A DNA stretch of 64,000 bases from Halomonas sp. SSL-5 (GCF_030708455.1 NZ_JAUYWF010000002.1:124001-188000); one strand, 5' to 3'. Counted from the stretch's first letter, positions 17,434-27,160 are shown. Numbers and translations are program-made. Notes: generated by a model not told the origin, from the letters alone.

Positions 17434-18435
17434 TCAACCTCCGGTCATGTTCATGAAGCGCACCACCTGGACATCGCCATCGGTGGAGAAGTGATGACGC
17501 TCGGGCTTGAGCGGCATGGCGGCGACGATAGCCCGCTTGAGTGCCTCGATATCGCCGGGATGGGCGCGCAGCACCCGGCGCAGGTCCACCGAGTGCTCGT
17601 TGCCCAGACACAGCAACAGCCGGCCCTCGACGGTCACCCGAACCCGGTTGCAGCTGGCGCAGAAGTTGTGGCTATGCGGCGAGATGAAGCCGACGCGGGT
17701 GGCACTGTCGGCCATGCGGAAATAGCGCGAGGGTCCCGGTGTGGTTTCCGTGGTAGGCGTCAGGGGATAGCGCGTCTCGATCATCGCCTGTACCTCGTCG
17801 CTGGAGCAGTAGGTCTCGGCGCGACTGTGGTCGGAGACATCCCCCAGCGGCATCTCCTCGATGAAGCTGATATCGAGCCCCTCGTTGCGGGCAAACTCGA
17901 CCAGGTCGAGGACCTCGTCATCGTTGCGCCCCTTGAGGATCACCGCATTGAGCTTGATGCGTTCGAAGCCCGCCTCCCGGCCGGCACGAATGCCGTCGAT
18001 GACCCGATCGAGATCCCCGGTGCGGGTCAGCTGACGGAAGCGCTCGGGATCCAGCGAATCGAGGCTGATATTGAGGCGCTTGAGCCCCGCATCACGCAGT
18101 CGAGACGCATATCTGGGCAGGCTGGCGCCATTGGTGGTCATGGCGAAGTCCCTGAGCCCGGGCAGACCGCCGATCTGCTCGACCAGGGAATCGATATCGC
18201 GCCTGACCAGCGGCTCACCGCCGGTCAGGCGTATCTTCTCCACGCCCAACTCGACGAAGGCCCGGGCCACCATCGCCAGCTCCTCCAGGGTGAGGACCTG
18301 GGCCCGTGGCAGGAAGGTCATCTCCTCGCTCATGCAGTAGACACAGCGAAAATCGCAGCGGTCGGTGACGGAGATTCGCACATAGCTGACGCGGCGTCCG
18401 AAGTCATCGATCAGTTCGCGAGGCAGGGTCGTCAT
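17434..18435 (-). CDS. moaA: GTP 3',8-cyclase
   Basis: A 333-residue radical-SAM enzyme that converts GTP to 3',8-cyclo-7,8-dihydro-GTP, the first step of molybdopterin synthesis. The N-terminal iron-sulfur motif CDFRCVYC lies near residue 27. The C-terminal cluster uses [10 protein letters not shown] and LLLCLG near residues 260-280. [12 protein letters not shown] is the SAM-binding GGE motif, and the protein ends in the essential GG (MNMTGG). It is the last gene of the six-gene Moco operon, with GGGAGA upstream of its start. Confidence 0.97.
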   Translation of the reverse strand: MTTLPRELIDDFGRRVSYVRISVTDRCDFRCVYCMSEEMTFLPRAQVLTLEELAMVARAFVELGVEKIRLTGGEPLVRRDIDSLVEQIGGLPGLRDFAMTTNGASLPRYASRLRDAGLKRLNISLDSLDPERFRQLTRTGDLDRVIDGIRAGREAGFERIKLNAVILKGRNDDEVLDLVEFARNEGLDISFIEEMPLGDVSDHSRAETYCSSDEVQAMIETRYPLTPTTETTPGPSRYFRMADSATRVGFISPHSHNFCASCNRVRVTVEGRLLLCLGNEHSVDLRRVLRAHPGDIEALKRAIVAAMPLKPERHHFSTDGDVQVVRFMNMTGG

Positions 18436-18450
18436 GGGGTGTCTCCCGTT

Positions 18451-18900
18451 TCAAGCTTCCCAGCGACGGGCATCCGAGTGATCGGAATGCCGCTCCGACA
18501 CCCAGTAGTCGGCGTCGCTGGCGTGCTCTTTCTTCCAGAATGGTGCGCGCGTCTTGAGGTAGTCCATGATGAAGTCGCAGGCCTCGAAGGCGGCACGTCG
18601 ATGGGCGCTGGCCACCACTACCAACACGATAGGGTCACCCGGGGTCAGTCGTCCAACCCGATGGATCACACTGACCGCATCCAGCGGCCAGCGGGCCCGG
18701 GCCTCCTCGACGATGGCCTCGAGCGCGGACTCGGTCATCCCCGGATAGTGCTCCAGGGTCAGGGCCACCACCTCGGGGCGCTCGTTGAAGTCACGCACCA
18801 GGCCGGTGAAACTGACCACCGCCCCGATATCGGTGCGCCCCGCCAGCAGGGCCTGCTGCTCGGCGCCGGCATCGAAGGGCGCCTCCTGCACACGAATCAT
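18451..18900 (-). CDS. moaE: Molybdopterin synthase catalytic subunit
   Basis: A 149-residue MoaE. It transfers sulfur from the MoaD thiocarboxylate to precursor Z to form molybdopterin. The features VVSFTGLVRDFN, LTLEHYPGMTE, VIHRVGRL and the closing APFWKKE with its catalytic Lys are present. The start lies 3 bases after the stop of the moaC-moaD fusion, and its ribosome site (GGAGG) is formed by the Gly-Gly codons that end MoaD. This close coupling suits a 1:1 MoaD-MoaE complex. Confidence 0.96.
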   Translation of the reverse strand: MIRVQEAPFDAGAEQQALLAGRTDIGAVVSFTGLVRDFNERPEVVALTLEHYPGMTESALEAIVEEARARWPLDAVSVIHRVGRLTPGDPIVLVVVASAHRRAAFEACDFIMDYLKTRAPFWKKEHASDADYWVSERHSDHSDARRWEA

Positions 18901-18903
18901 GGC

Positions 18904-19716
18904 TCAGCCTCCGGTCACCGGCGGGAAGAAGGCGACCTCATCCTCGTTGGTCACCGGGGTGGCGTCACTGGCCATCACCTGGTTGACGGCACACAGCACG
19001 CGGCCCTCATCGAGTCGCGAGAAGCGCGGGTCGAGCGCCTTGAGGGCCGCCTTGAGGCCGGCCACATCCTGGCGCTCGAGGCTATCCAGGGGCACGCTCG
19101 TCTCACCGATGCCGAGGCGCTCGCGCAGCTCGGCCAGGCACTTGACGCGGATACAGGGCGAGTCGATGTCACAGCGACTGCCCAGGCTGACCTCGCCGGC
19201 CAGCCCCTCGCCGGTGACGATGGGGGCGGGCCGGGACTCGCCGGTGTCGCGGCGATAATCGCCGGAACGGCCGCCGCTCTTGGTCTCGAGCCGGATGGCG
19301 CCGATCTCCATCGACTTGTCCACCGCCTTGCACATGTCGTAGAGGGTCAGGCAGGCCACCGACACCGCGGTGAGCGCCTCCATCTCGACGCCGGTGCGGC
19401 CATTGAGGCGGCAGGTGGCGGTCACCTCGACGCAGCTCTCGGCCTCGTCGAGGCGGAAGTCGATCGCCACTTTCGACAGCGCCAAGGCGTGACACAGCGG
19501 GATCAGCTCATGGGTGCGCTTGGCCGCCTGGATGCCGGCGATGCGTGCCGTGGCCAGCACGTCCCCCTTGGGCAGCCCGCCTTCGGCGAGCAGCGCCAGG
19601 GTCTCGGGGCGCATGTGAATGCGTCCAGAGGCCGCGGCCTCGCGGCGGCTCTCCGGCTTGTCGGCGACATCGACCATATGGGCCTCACCGCGCGCATTGA
19701 GATGGGTCAGAGACAT
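18904..19716 (-). CDS. moaC: MoaC-MoaD fusion: cyclic pyranopterin synthase plus sulfur-carrier subunit
   Basis: One 270-residue reading frame. Residues ~1-155 are Moa[19 protein letters not shown] at the start, [39 protein letters not shown] and the end KSGGRSGDY. After a ~25-residue linker, residues ~190-270 are Moa[15 protein letters not shown], then AVNQVMA and a C-terminal [11 protein letters not shown], ending in the Gly-Gly that MoeB adenylates and that carries the thiocarboxylate. No stop or frameshift separates the two. The start at 19716 has GAGGTG upstream and matches the MoaC N-terminus. The fused MoaD keeps a free C-terminus, so it can still enter the MoaE active site. Confidence 0.92.
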   Translation of the reverse strand: MSLTHLNARGEAHMVDVADKPESRREAAASGRIHMRPETLALLAEGGLPKGDVLATARIAGIQAAKRTHELIPLCHALALSKVAIDFRLDEAESCVEVTATCRLNGRTGVEMEALTAVSVACLTLYDMCKAVDKSMEIGAIRLETKSGGRSGDYRRDTGESRPAPIVTGEGLAGEVSLGSRCDIDSPCIRVKCLAELRERLGIGETSVPLDSLERQDVAGLKAALKALDPRFSRLDEGRVLCAVNQVMASDATPVTNEDEVAFFPPVTGG

Positions 19717-19727
19717 GGATCGGCACC

Positions 19728-20993
19728 TCATGGAAGTCGAAACAGGGGTTGAATGGTGACGCTCTCGCCCGCCTCCACGCCGGCGCGGGCGTCGTCGATC
19801 TCGATCAGGCAGTTGGCGCGCACCATGGAGGAGAGGATGCCGGAGCCCTGGCCGCCGCTCTCGTGCACCACCAGGCGGCCCTCGCCGTCGCTGCGGAAGA
19901 GGCCGCGCAGGTAGTCGACGCGCCCCTCTCGGCTGCGCAGCGGCTGCTCGGCCACCGCCGTCAGCCGCCGCGGCCAGGCGCCCTCGCGACCCTGCAGCCG
20001 GGCCAGCAACGGCGCGGCGAACTGCAGGAAGGTCACCATGCTGGCCACGGGGTTGCCGGGCAGCCCCAGGAAGGGCACGGCGCGCGCGCCGAGGCGGCCG
20101 CAGGCCAGCGGCCGGCCGGGGCGGATGGCGATCTTCCAGAATCCCAGCTCGCCCTGCGCGAGGAGCGCCGCCCGGGTATGGTCGGCATCGCCCACCGAGA
20201 CGCCGCCGCTGGAGAGCACCAGGTCGGCCTCGGCGGCGGCACGCGCCAGGCCATCGGCGATGGCATCGCGGCGATCGGGCAGGATCCCCAGGTCAAGCAC
20301 CTCCCCACCATGCTCCTCCACCAGCGCCATCAGCGCGAAGCGGTTGGCGTCATAGATCCCGGCGGCGGGGAGCGCCTCACCCGGCGCGGCGACCTCGTCG
20401 CCGGTGGAGAACAGCGCCACCCGGGGGCGACGCACCACCCTGGCCTCGGCGAACCCGAGGGAGGCGATCAGGCCCAGCTCGGCGGCGCCCAGGCGGGTAC
20501 CGGCGTCCAGTGCCACCGCGCCGCGGGGAATGTCCTCGCCGGCCTGGCGCACGTTCTGGCCGCGTCGCACGCGCTCGGGACGCTCGACCCGGACACGGAC
20601 CTCGCCGTCGGCGCCCGCCTCGATGACCAGTTGCTCACGCATGATCACGGTATCGGCACCGGGGGGCAGCGGCGCCCCGGTGGTGATCCCGGCGCACTCG
20701 CCGGCTGCCAGGGGGCGGTCGGCGCCGTGGCCGGCAAGGATCTCCACCACCCGCAGGAAGCCCTCGGGTGGCAGCGTCTCTGGCCAGGCCAGGGCCACGC
20801 CGTCCATGGCGGCATTGGTGTTCTGAGGCACGTCGATGGGGGCGAGGAGCGGCTCGGCCAGCACCCGGCCGCGCAGTGAGCACAGCGCCACCCGCTCGTC
20901 GGGCAGCGGCCCCTCGGCCAGCGACAGCACCGCGGCACGCGCCTCCTCCACGGGGAGCATGCGCTCCCCCAGCTCGAAACAGGAGAGGCTCAT
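19728..20993 (-). CDS. moeA: Molybdopterin molybdenumtransferase
   Basis: A 421-residue MoeA that inserts molybdenum into adenylated molybdopterin. Signature segments are [49 protein letters not shown] and the MoCF-binding [13 protein letters not shown], followed by [15 protein letters not shown]. It overlaps mobB upstream by four bases (ATGA). The moaC-moaD fusion begins 11 bases after its stop, indicating translational coupling through the operon. No MogA homologue appears in this cluster. Confidence 0.96.
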   Translation of the reverse strand: MSLSCFELGERMLPVEEARAAVLSLAEGPLPDERVALCSLRGRVLAEPLLAPIDVPQNTNAAMDGVALAWPETLPPEGFLRVVEILAGHGADRPLAAGECAGITTGAPLPPGADTVIMREQLVIEAGADGEVRVRVERPERVRRGQNVRQAGEDIPRGAVALDAGTRLGAAELGLIASLGFAEARVVRRPRVALFSTGDEVAAPGEALPAAGIYDANRFALMALVEEHGGEVLDLGILPDRRDAIADGLARAAAEADLVLSSGGVSVGDADHTRAALLAQGELGFWKIAIRPGRPLACGRLGARAVPFLGLPGNPVASMVTFLQFAAPLLARLQGREGAWPRRLTAVAEQPLRSREGRVDYLRGLFRSDGEGRLVVHESGGQGSGILSSMVRANCLIEIDDARAGVEAGESVTIQPLFRLP

Positions 20994-21577
20994 GACGACA
21001 TCCCCTCCCCCACCCGCGGGTGGCGTTCGCCGGGCCAGCGCGCCGGCCAGGCGGCGATCCAGTCGGTCAAGGCCTGCAGGTCGTTGAGATCCAGGCGCTC
21101 GACCCCATCGGGCAGCGCCAGGGGAGCGTCCGTGGCCACGGCGCGCACCCAGGGATCCTCGGTCACCCGCAGGGGCTTGCCCAGCGCGGGGCGATGCAGC
21201 TCCAGCTTGGGCAGCGGCCAGGCCTTGAAGCCCTCCACCAGCACCAGATCGGGACGCTGGGGAGACACCATGGCGAGCAGCGCCGCGAGGTCCGCCTCCT
21301 CCTGGTCCGGAGTCTCCATCATCAGCGCCAGCCTCGCCCGGGAGGCGATCAGCATGGGGCTGGCACCGGCCTGGCGCAGGCGGTGGCTGTCCTTGCCGGG
21401 CTGGTCGACATCGAAGGTGTGGTGGGCATGCTTGATCACCGCCACCCGTAGCCCCCTCGCGCGCAGGCGCGGCAGCAGCGCCTCGAGGAGCGTGGTCTTG
21501 CCGGTACCGCTCCAGGCGGCGATGCCCAGCAGCGGCAGCTGCTCATCCAGCCTCAGGTCGTCCACGGGCTCGTTCAT
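20990..21577 (-). CDS. mobB: Molybdopterin-guanine dinucleotide biosynthesis protein B
   Basis: A 195-residue GTP-binding protein that assists MobA in adding GMP to molybdopterin. A P-loop is seen at the N-terminus (GIAAWSGTGKTTLLEAL), followed by VAVIKHAHHTFDVDQPGKDS and LVLVEGFK. It overlaps both neighbours by ATGA junctions (mobA upstream, moeA downstream). MobB is accessory rather than essential in E. coli. Confidence 0.94.
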   Translation of the reverse strand: MNEPVDDLRLDEQLPLLGIAAWSGTGKTTLLEALLPRLRARGLRVAVIKHAHHTFDVDQPGKDSHRLRQAGASPMLIASRARLALMMETPDQEEADLAALLAMVSPQRPDLVLVEGFKAWPLPKLELHRPALGKPLRVTEDPWVRAVATDAPLALPDGVERLDLNDLQALTDWIAAWPARWPGERHPRVGEGMSS

Positions 21578-22179
21578 CGCTTGACGGGCTCCTCGCCCAG
21601 CGCCTGCTCCAGCCGGCGCTTCTCGTCCAGGGTATTGAGGTTGGCAAAGGCCCCCTCCCCCTCGGCGAAGTCCACCCGCACCCAGGCGTGGCGGGCGTAC
21701 CAGCGGTCGATCTTGCGCTCGCCGGCGGCCAGGGCAGCCGCCAGGTCGTCGGCCAGGTCGGTGCGGATCAGCGCCACCACCGGGTGCAGACGCTCGCCAT
21801 CGCCGGCCACGGCGATATCGGCCTCGCCGATGCCGGCCATCAGGCGCGCCACCAGGTCGTCGGGCAGCGCCGGCGTGTCGCAGGGCACCACCAGCAGCCA
21901 GGGAGTGCGCGCCGCCCGCAGGCCACTGTAGATGCCCATCAGCGGGCCCTGGTAACCCGCTTCGGCGTCCTCGATGACGCGGTCGGCGAACTCGCCGTAG
22001 GCGTCAAGGCTGCGGTTGGCATTGACCAGCAACTCGGCCACCTTGCCCTCCAGGCGCTCGCGCACGTGGGCCACCAGCGGACGGCCGGCGAAAGGCACCA
22101 AGCCCTTGTCGACGCCGCCCATGCGGCGCCCCTGGCCGCCGGCCAGGATCAATCCGGTGAGGTCATGTTGCGGGATCAT
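21574..22179 (-). CDS. mobA: Molybdenum cofactor guanylyltransferase
   Basis: A 201-residue nucleotidyltransferase that makes molybdopterin guanine dinucleotide from MPT and GTP. The nucleotide-binding loop is LILAGGQGRRMGGVDKGL, followed by VIEDAEAGYQGPLMGIYSGL and VPCDTPALP. The ATG at 22179 is chosen because GGAGAC lies about 7 bases upstream; upstream in-frame starts add unrelated residues. First gene of the Moco operon. Its presence implies MGD-type molybdoenzymes elsewhere in the genome. Confidence 0.94.
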   Translation of the reverse strand: MIPQHDLTGLILAGGQGRRMGGVDKGLVPFAGRPLVAHVRERLEGKVAELLVNANRSLDAYGEFADRVIEDAEAGYQGPLMGIYSGLRAARTPWLLVVPCDTPALPDDLVARLMAGIGEADIAVAGDGERLHPVVALIRTDLADDLAAALAAGERKIDRWYARHAWVRVDFAEGEGAFANLNTLDEKRRLEQALGEEPVKR

Positions 22180-22314
22180 CGAAGGTCTCCATCTCATCCC
22201 GTCATGATGCCTGAGCCGGCCGCCGGGTGCCACGCCGAAACGCCGCGCAAGTCATTGTCCTGACGAGCATCAAGCCATCGCCACTGGAGCGCTCCTGCCA
22301 TCGGCAAGCGACGC

Positions 22315-22343
22315 TTATCGGGGCCGGCGTGAGCCGCTATCAT
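22315..22343 (+). promoter_or_regulatory. Candidate promoter of the XRE-cupin regulator gene
   Basis: TTATCG (22315-22320), exactly 17 bases, then TATCAT (22338-22343). The -10 box matches five of six bases; the -35 is weak, as often seen at regulated promoters. It lies 28 bases upstream of the ATG at 22372. Confidence 0.5.
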
Positions 22344-22371
22344 ATGTGCAGTTTTCTTGACAGGATGCCCC

Positions 22372-22962
22372 ATGCAAGCGGAAAGCGGATTCGACGTGGG
22401 CGGCCGTCTGCGCCAGTTGCGCCTGGCGCGCGGTCTCTCCCAGCGCGAGCTGGCCAAGCGCGCCGGCGTGACCAACAGCACCATCTCGCTGATCGAGCAG
22501 AACAGCGTCAGCCCCTCGGTGAGCTCGCTGAAGAAGATCCTCGATGCCCTGCCGGTATCGATCAGCGCCTTCTTCGCCGGAGACGAGCTCAGCGCGCCCA
22601 AGATGTTCTACCGTGCCCGGGAGCTCACCGAGATCGGCGACGGCCGCCTGTCGTTTCGCCTGGTCGCCGCGCGGCGCCCCGAGCGGCACATGTCGATCAT
22701 CCATGAGCGCTACCCGCCGGGGGCGGATACCGGCGAGGAGATGCTCGAGCACGCGGGCGAGGAAGGCGGTGTGGTGGTGGCCGGCGAGATCGAGATCACC
22801 GTCAACGGCGAGAGCGAGGTGCTCGGGGTGGGTGACGCCTACTACTTCGACTCCCGCCTGCCCCACCGCTTCCGCAACCCGGGCGAAGAGGTCTGCGTGA
22901 TCGTCAGCGCCAACACCCCGCCCGGTTTCTCCGACGGCGGCCAGGAGCTGCATCACGCCTGA
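22372..22962 (+). CDS. XRE family regulator with C-terminal cupin (PuuR-like)
   Basis: A 196-residue regulator. A helix-turn-helix spans residues ~10-65 (LRQLRLARGLSQRELAKRAG, then NSTISLIEQN). A cupin sensor domain fills residues ~110-190 (EEGGVVVAGEIEITVNGE, then YYFDSRLPHRFRN). This architecture is shared with PuuR, the putrescine-catabolism repressor, and many amino-acid or polyamine regulators. No polyamine gene is adjacent, so the ligand and targets are unknown. GGATG precedes the chosen ATG. It converges on a MATE gene 22 bp away. Confidence 0.85.
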   Translation: MQAESGFDVGGRLRQLRLARGLSQRELAKRAGVTNSTISLIEQNSVSPSVSSLKKILDALPVSISAFFAGDELSAPKMFYRARELTEIGDGRLSFRLVAARRPERHMSIIHERYPPGADTGEEMLEHAGEEGGVVVAGEIEITVNGESEVLGVGDAYYFDSRLPHRFRNPGEEVCVIVSANTPPGFSDGGQELHHA

Positions 22963-22984
22963 GGCGTCGCCTCGCCCCCCACCT

Positions 22985-24337
22985 TCAGGCGGGCTCCGCT
23001 GTCGGGCGCCGCCGCGGGCTGGCCAGGATGCGCCGCAGCACAAGCCAGGCGGCGACACCGGCCAACAGGTTGCCGATGGCGGCCCCGACGGCCAGGCCGA
23101 GGAGTCCACCCAGCCAGGCCCCCAGCGCCAGGCAGGGCAGATAGAAGATGAACAGCCGCGCCCCCGACATCAGCATGGCACGCAGCGGCCAGCCCAGGGC
23201 ATTGCCCGCCGAGACCACCACCATGCACACCCCCAGCGCCGCATAGCTGGGCAGCAGGAAGCGGATCAGCAGCGCCAGGTCGTCACGCACCTCGGGGTTG
23301 CCGGAGAGCGCCAGCGCCACCCAGGGCGCGGCGACGGCCATCGCCAGGCCCAGCACCAGCTGCCAGGCGACGATGACCCGCAGCGCCAGGCGCATCAGGC
23401 GGTGTATCTGGTCCCAGTCCCCGGCCCCATAGCAGCGCCCCAGCCAGGGGGGCAGCGACATGGTCATGGCCAGCACCACCATCAGCGACAGGGTCTCCAG
23501 GCGACTGGCCAGACCCCAGGCGGCCACCTGGGTCTCGCCCAGGCTCGCCACCACGGCGATGGCCAGCATCGCCGCCAGCGGCGGCATCAACTGGCTGACC
23601 ATGGCCGGCCCGGCGATGCCGGCGAAGGGGCGCGCCGAGGCCTTGAACTCGGCGGCGAGCCCGCGGCGCGCCAGCCAGTCGGTCTCGCCGATCCGCCAGC
23701 CCAGTACCGCCAGCCCCACGCCGAAGGCGATCACCGTGGCCCAGGCGGCACCGGGCAGCCCCAGCCCCTCCCAGGACCCCACCCCGAAGATCAGCAGCGG
23801 GTCGAGCACCAGGTTCACCAGGCTGGTCACCACCATCATGATCCCCGGCAGCCGGGTGTTGCCGTGGGCCCGGAACAGGCTGTACCCGAAATAGAGCGCC
23901 GCCCCCAGCCACGCGGCCAGCAGCTGCGGCGACCAGTAACCGCGGATCAGTTCGCGGGTCGGCGCATCGGCGCCCAGGGCGGTGAAGATCGGCGCCTGCA
24001 GGGCCCACAGGGCGACGGCCAGCAAGCCGATGACCGCGGCTCCGAGCAGCAGCACCAGGCTCCCCAAGCGGCTTGCCCGGGCGTTCTCGCCGGCACCCAG
24101 AGAGCGGGAGATCAGTGCGGCGATGGCGATCCCCATGCCCACCTGCACGCCGATGATCAGGAAGCTCAGCGGGAAGGTGAAGGTCTGCGCGGCCAGCTGC
24201 GAGGTACCCAGGCGCGCGATGAAGGCACTGTCCACCAGCTGGAAGCCGAGCAGCGCCAGCACGCCGATGGCCATCGGCCAGGTCTGGCGCCACAGGGTGA
24301 GGCCAAGGGAGGAAGAGGGTGCGTCAGGGGAATTCAC
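22985..24337 (-). CDS. MATE family efflux transporter (second copy in window)
   Basis: A 450-residue transporter with about 12 membrane segments. The first helix ends in FQLVDSAFIARLGTSQLAAQ, typical of DinF-like MATE proteins; NLVLDPLLIFGVG and a second-half repeat starting at GIAGPAMVSQLMPPLAA are present. It is only distantly similar to the exporter at 12081-13445, so it does not look like a recent duplicate. The start is GTG with TGGAGT upstream. The substrate is unknown. Confidence 0.88.
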   Translation of the reverse strand: MNSPDAPSSSLGLTLWRQTWPMAIGVLALLGFQLVDSAFIARLGTSQLAAQTFTFPLSFLIIGVQVGMGIAIAALISRSLGAGENARASRLGSLVLLLGAAVIGLLAVALWALQAPIFTALGADAPTRELIRGYWSPQLLAAWLGAALYFGYSLFRAHGNTRLPGIMMVVTSLVNLVLDPLLIFGVGSWEGLGLPGAAWATVIAFGVGLAVLGWRIGETDWLARRGLAAEFKASARPFAGIAGPAMVSQLMPPLAAMLAIAVVASLGETQVAAWGLASRLETLSLMVVLAMTMSLPPWLGRCYGAGDWDQIHRLMRLALRVIVAWQLVLGLAMAVAAPWVALALSGNPEVRDDLALLIRFLLPSYAALGVCMVVVSAGNALGWPLRAMLMSGARLFIFYLPCLALGAWLGGLLGLAVGAAIGNLLAGVAAWLVLRRILASPRRRPTAEPA

Positions 24338-24391
24338 AGCGACTCCAGGGTCATTCGCAAGGCTGCATTCTACGCCAAACCGGCGCCGGAC

Positions 24392-26233
24392 TCAGCCCGA
24401 GCCCCCCGGACTCCCCGCCACCAGCCCGCCCAGTACACGCTCCATCTCCAGGGCAGGCATGGGTCGGAAGAGATAGAACCCCTGAACCAGGTCGCAGCGC
24501 ATCTCCCGGATCAGCGTGAGCTGCTCGAGGGTTTCCACCCCCTCGGCCACCACCTCGAGGCCCAGGCGATGACCGATGAAGATCGCGGCCTCCATGATGG
24601 CGCGATCCTCGGGCTGGTCCGGGGCATCCCGCACGAAGGTCCGATCGATCTTGAGTGCCGTGACCGGGAAGTGCTTGAGGTAGCTCAGCGACGAGTAGCC
24701 GGTGCCGAAATCGTCGATGGCGATGCGGAACCCCTGCTCATGGAGCCGGCGCAAGCCCTCGAGGATCCTGTCATCGGCCTCGATCAGTACGTTCTCGGTG
24801 AGCTCGAGACCGATGTGCCGGGGCCCCAGGCCGTGGCGTGCCAGGCAGTCCTCGAAGCGCTGGAAGACATCGGGACGGCTCATCTGGCGGCCGGAGAAAT
24901 TGATGTCGATGCGTTCGATGGCCAGGCCGGCCTCACGCCAGAGCGCCCGCTGACGGCAGGCGGCCTCCATGACCCAGTCGCCGAGACGATGGATGAGGTC
25001 GGAGCGCTCGGCGAGGGGAATGAACACGGCGGGCGAGATCGGCGGTCCCTCCGCCGGCTGCCAGCGCAGGAGAGCCTCCAGGCTCTCGATGCGCCCACTG
25101 ACGGCCGAGACCTGAGGCTGGTAGTGCAGCGAGAGCTCATCCTTGTCCAGGGCCTGCTCCAGCCGGTCGACCAGGCGATGCTGGTGGAGCAGCTCGTCAT
25201 GGAGCTGCTGGTCGAAGAACCACACGCTGCCGCGACCATCCAGCTTGGCCCGGTTCTTGGCCACATCGGCATTGCGGATCAGCTCGCGTGCCGTATCGCC
25301 GTTGTCCGGACACAAGCTGAGACCCAGACAGGCCGTCACCAGTCGCCACGAACCATCGATCAGGAAGGGAGCCCGCAGCACCTGCTGGACCTTGTGGACC
25401 AGCTGCGTAAGCACATCCTCACGCTGGAACCCCGGAAAGGCGATCACGAACTCGTCGCTTGAAATGCGAGACATCAGATCGGAGGCCCGCGTCGCTTGAT
25501 GCAGTCGTCGAGTCAGCTCGATCAGCAGCCGGTCACCCTGCTCATAGCCGAAGGCATCATTGATCTCCACGAAGTGATCGACATCCAGATAGATCAGCAC
25601 CAGTCCGGCGTCCCGACGCCGACACTCGGCGATGGCCTCGTCCAGCTGCGCCTCGAAGGTCTCGCGATTGGGAAGATGGGTCAGGTGATCGAAGCGCCTG
25701 GCGAAGTCCAGCTCACGGTGGGCTCGCTTCTGGTCCGACAGGTCGACGTCCACGCAGAACATCAACGGCGTGTCCGTGTGCTCGTTGAGCATGACATGGT
25801 GAGAGAAGACCGGGACCCGCTCCCCGCTCTTGTGCTGGAGCTCGAGCTCATCGGCCGGAATCTCGACGCCCTGCTCTACCCAGGCCCGGTGGGCCAGGAT
25901 CACCGGCTCGCGCATCGGCTCCGGAATGATCAGCTCTTCCAGCAGCTGACCCTGGGCCTCCTCGGGGGCGTAGCCGTAGAGCCGGGTGCTGGCCTCGTTC
26001 CAGTAGATCACGCGACGGTCACGATCATACCCTTGCACCGCCACCCGGGGCAGGCTTTCCAGCAGGGCACGGAAGCGCTGTTCGCTCTCCAGGTACTGGC
26101 GGCGAACCCGCTCCACCTCACCCGTCGTGCCGACACTCGCTTCGCTCCCCCGGGGGTCCCGGGGGCCCTGGCGGTGCTTGAGGGGGTGATGTCGCCTCAG
26201 CCAGCGCCTGAGGCGGAATCGGGGTCCACTCAT
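24392..26233 (-). CDS. PAS-GGDEF-EAL protein, probable c-di-GMP phosphodiesterase
   Basis: A 613-residue signalling protein with no membrane segment. Residues ~45-170 form a PAS domain (YWNEASTRLYGYAPEEA). Residues ~185-340 form a GGDEF domain whose active-site motif is SSDEF (in RISSDEFVIAF), so cyclase activity is probably lost. Residues ~355-605 form an EAL domain with the catalytic set intact: LEALLRW, ELTEN, IDDFGTGYSSL, LKIDRTFV, AEGVE and QGF. It should hydrolyse c-di-GMP under PAS control, perhaps using the GGDEF domain as a GTP sensor. The ATG at 26233 is preferred for its GAGAG site. It is monocistronic. Confidence 0.9.
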   Translation of the reverse strand: MSGPRFRLRRWLRRHHPLKHRQGPRDPRGSEASVGTTGEVERVRRQYLESEQRFRALLESLPRVAVQGYDRDRRVIYWNEASTRLYGYAPEEAQGQLLEELIIPEPMREPVILAHRAWVEQGVEIPADELELQHKSGERVPVFSHHVMLNEHTDTPLMFCVDVDLSDQKRAHRELDFARRFDHLTHLPNRETFEAQLDEAIAECRRRDAGLVLIYLDVDHFVEINDAFGYEQGDRLLIELTRRLHQATRASDLMSRISSDEFVIAFPGFQREDVLTQLVHKVQQVLRAPFLIDGSWRLVTACLGLSLCPDNGDTARELIRNADVAKNRAKLDGRGSVWFFDQQLHDELLHQHRLVDRLEQALDKDELSLHYQPQVSAVSGRIESLEALLRWQPAEGPPISPAVFIPLAERSDLIHRLGDWVMEAACRQRALWREAGLAIERIDINFSGRQMSRPDVFQRFEDCLARHGLGPRHIGLELTENVLIEADDRILEGLRRLHEQGFRIAIDDFGTGYSSLSYLKHFPVTALKIDRTFVRDAPDQPEDRAIMEAAIFIGHRLGLEVVAEGVETLEQLTLIREMRCDLVQGFYLFRPMPALEMERVLGGLVAGSPGGSG

Positions 26234-26462
26234 TCTGGCTCTCGTCAGGGCGGTGGCCGTGAAACGGCACGGCAAGGCGCGGGGTGTAGGAATCTCCTGC
26301 TGCCGGATCAGGGTATCGCATCGGCGTCTTCCTGCCTAACGCCTCCTTCCACGCGCTTACTTACACTGCCCTCGCCGCCGACACCGAGCTCTACCCAGGG
26401 CACTGCGCCTTGCAGGGGCAGGCCCGACCCGCACGGCTGAGCAGACGTCACCCAGAGTAAAG

Positions 26463-26491
26463 AACCGCTCCCGGCCTGGCCGGGAGCGGTT
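26463..26491 (-). terminator. Terminator after yceI
   Basis: AACCGCTCCCGG pairs perfectly with CCGGGAGCGGTT in a long GC-rich stem with a tiny loop. On the minus strand it is followed by TTCTTTA. The rest of the 290-bp gap to the PAS-GGDEF-EAL gene shows nothing else I can name. Confidence 0.7.
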
Positions 26492-26524
26492 CGTCGTGAC
26501 GCGGCGTTCCCCGAGGGAAGACGC

Positions 26525-27109
26525 TTACTGGCGAATGCCCTCGAAGGTGACATAGAGCTCCAGCTCATGCATCACCTCGGGGAAGTCGCTCATGTCGATG
26601 CCGTAGTCGGCGAGTTCCAGGGTGGTGCTGCCCTCGAAGCCGGCACGGTAGTTGCCCCAGGGATCCTCGCCCTCGCCCAGCAGGGTGACCGGCATCTCGA
26701 CCTGGTTGGTCTCGCCGTGCAGGGTCAGGTCGCCGGTCAGCACGCCTTCATTCTCGCCGGTCGGCTCGAACCCGGTGGAGCTGAAGGTGGCGGTCGGGTA
26801 CTCGCCCGCATTCAGGAAATCATCGCTCTTGATGTGCTTATCGCGCTCGGCGTGGTTGGAATTGAGGCTGTCGACCTGCACCTCGACCTGGGCACTCGAT
26901 GCCTCGAGATTCTCCGGGTCGTACTGGAAGCTGCCGTCGAACTGCTCGAAGCTGCCGAGCAGATAGGAGAAGCCCAGGTGGCTGATCTTGAACTGCACGA
27001 AGGCGTGCTGGCCGTCGGTGTCAATGGCGTAGTCGGCGGCCTGGGCCTGGCTGACACCCATCAGGGCGGTGGCGCTCAGGGCGGCGGCGATGGCGGTCTT
27101 TTTGAACAT
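26525..27109 (-). CDS. YceI family periplasmic protein
   Basis: A 194-residue secreted protein. A signal peptide (MFKKTAIAAALSATALMG) with an AQA-AD cleavage site leads into a YceI lipocalin-like beta barrel: DTDGQHAFVQFKISHLGFS, then GEYPTATF and GDLTLHG. The family binds long isoprenoids such as quinones. The gene directly follows a cytochrome b561 gene, a common pairing that suggests a role with membrane quinone. AAGGAG lies 8 bases before the chosen start. Confidence 0.93.
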   Translation of the reverse strand: MFKKTAIAAALSATALMGVSQAQAADYAIDTDGQHAFVQFKISHLGFSYLLGSFEQFDGSFQYDPENLEASSAQVEVQVDSLNSNHAERDKHIKSDDFLNAGEYPTATFSSTGFEPTGENEGVLTGDLTLHGETNQVEMPVTLLGEGEDPWGNYRAGFEGSTTLELADYGIDMSDFPEVMHELELYVTFEGIRQ

Positions 27110-27160
27110 GCGTAGTCTCCTTGTGGGACGGGGAAGCATTGATAGTTGCTGAGCAGCCGG

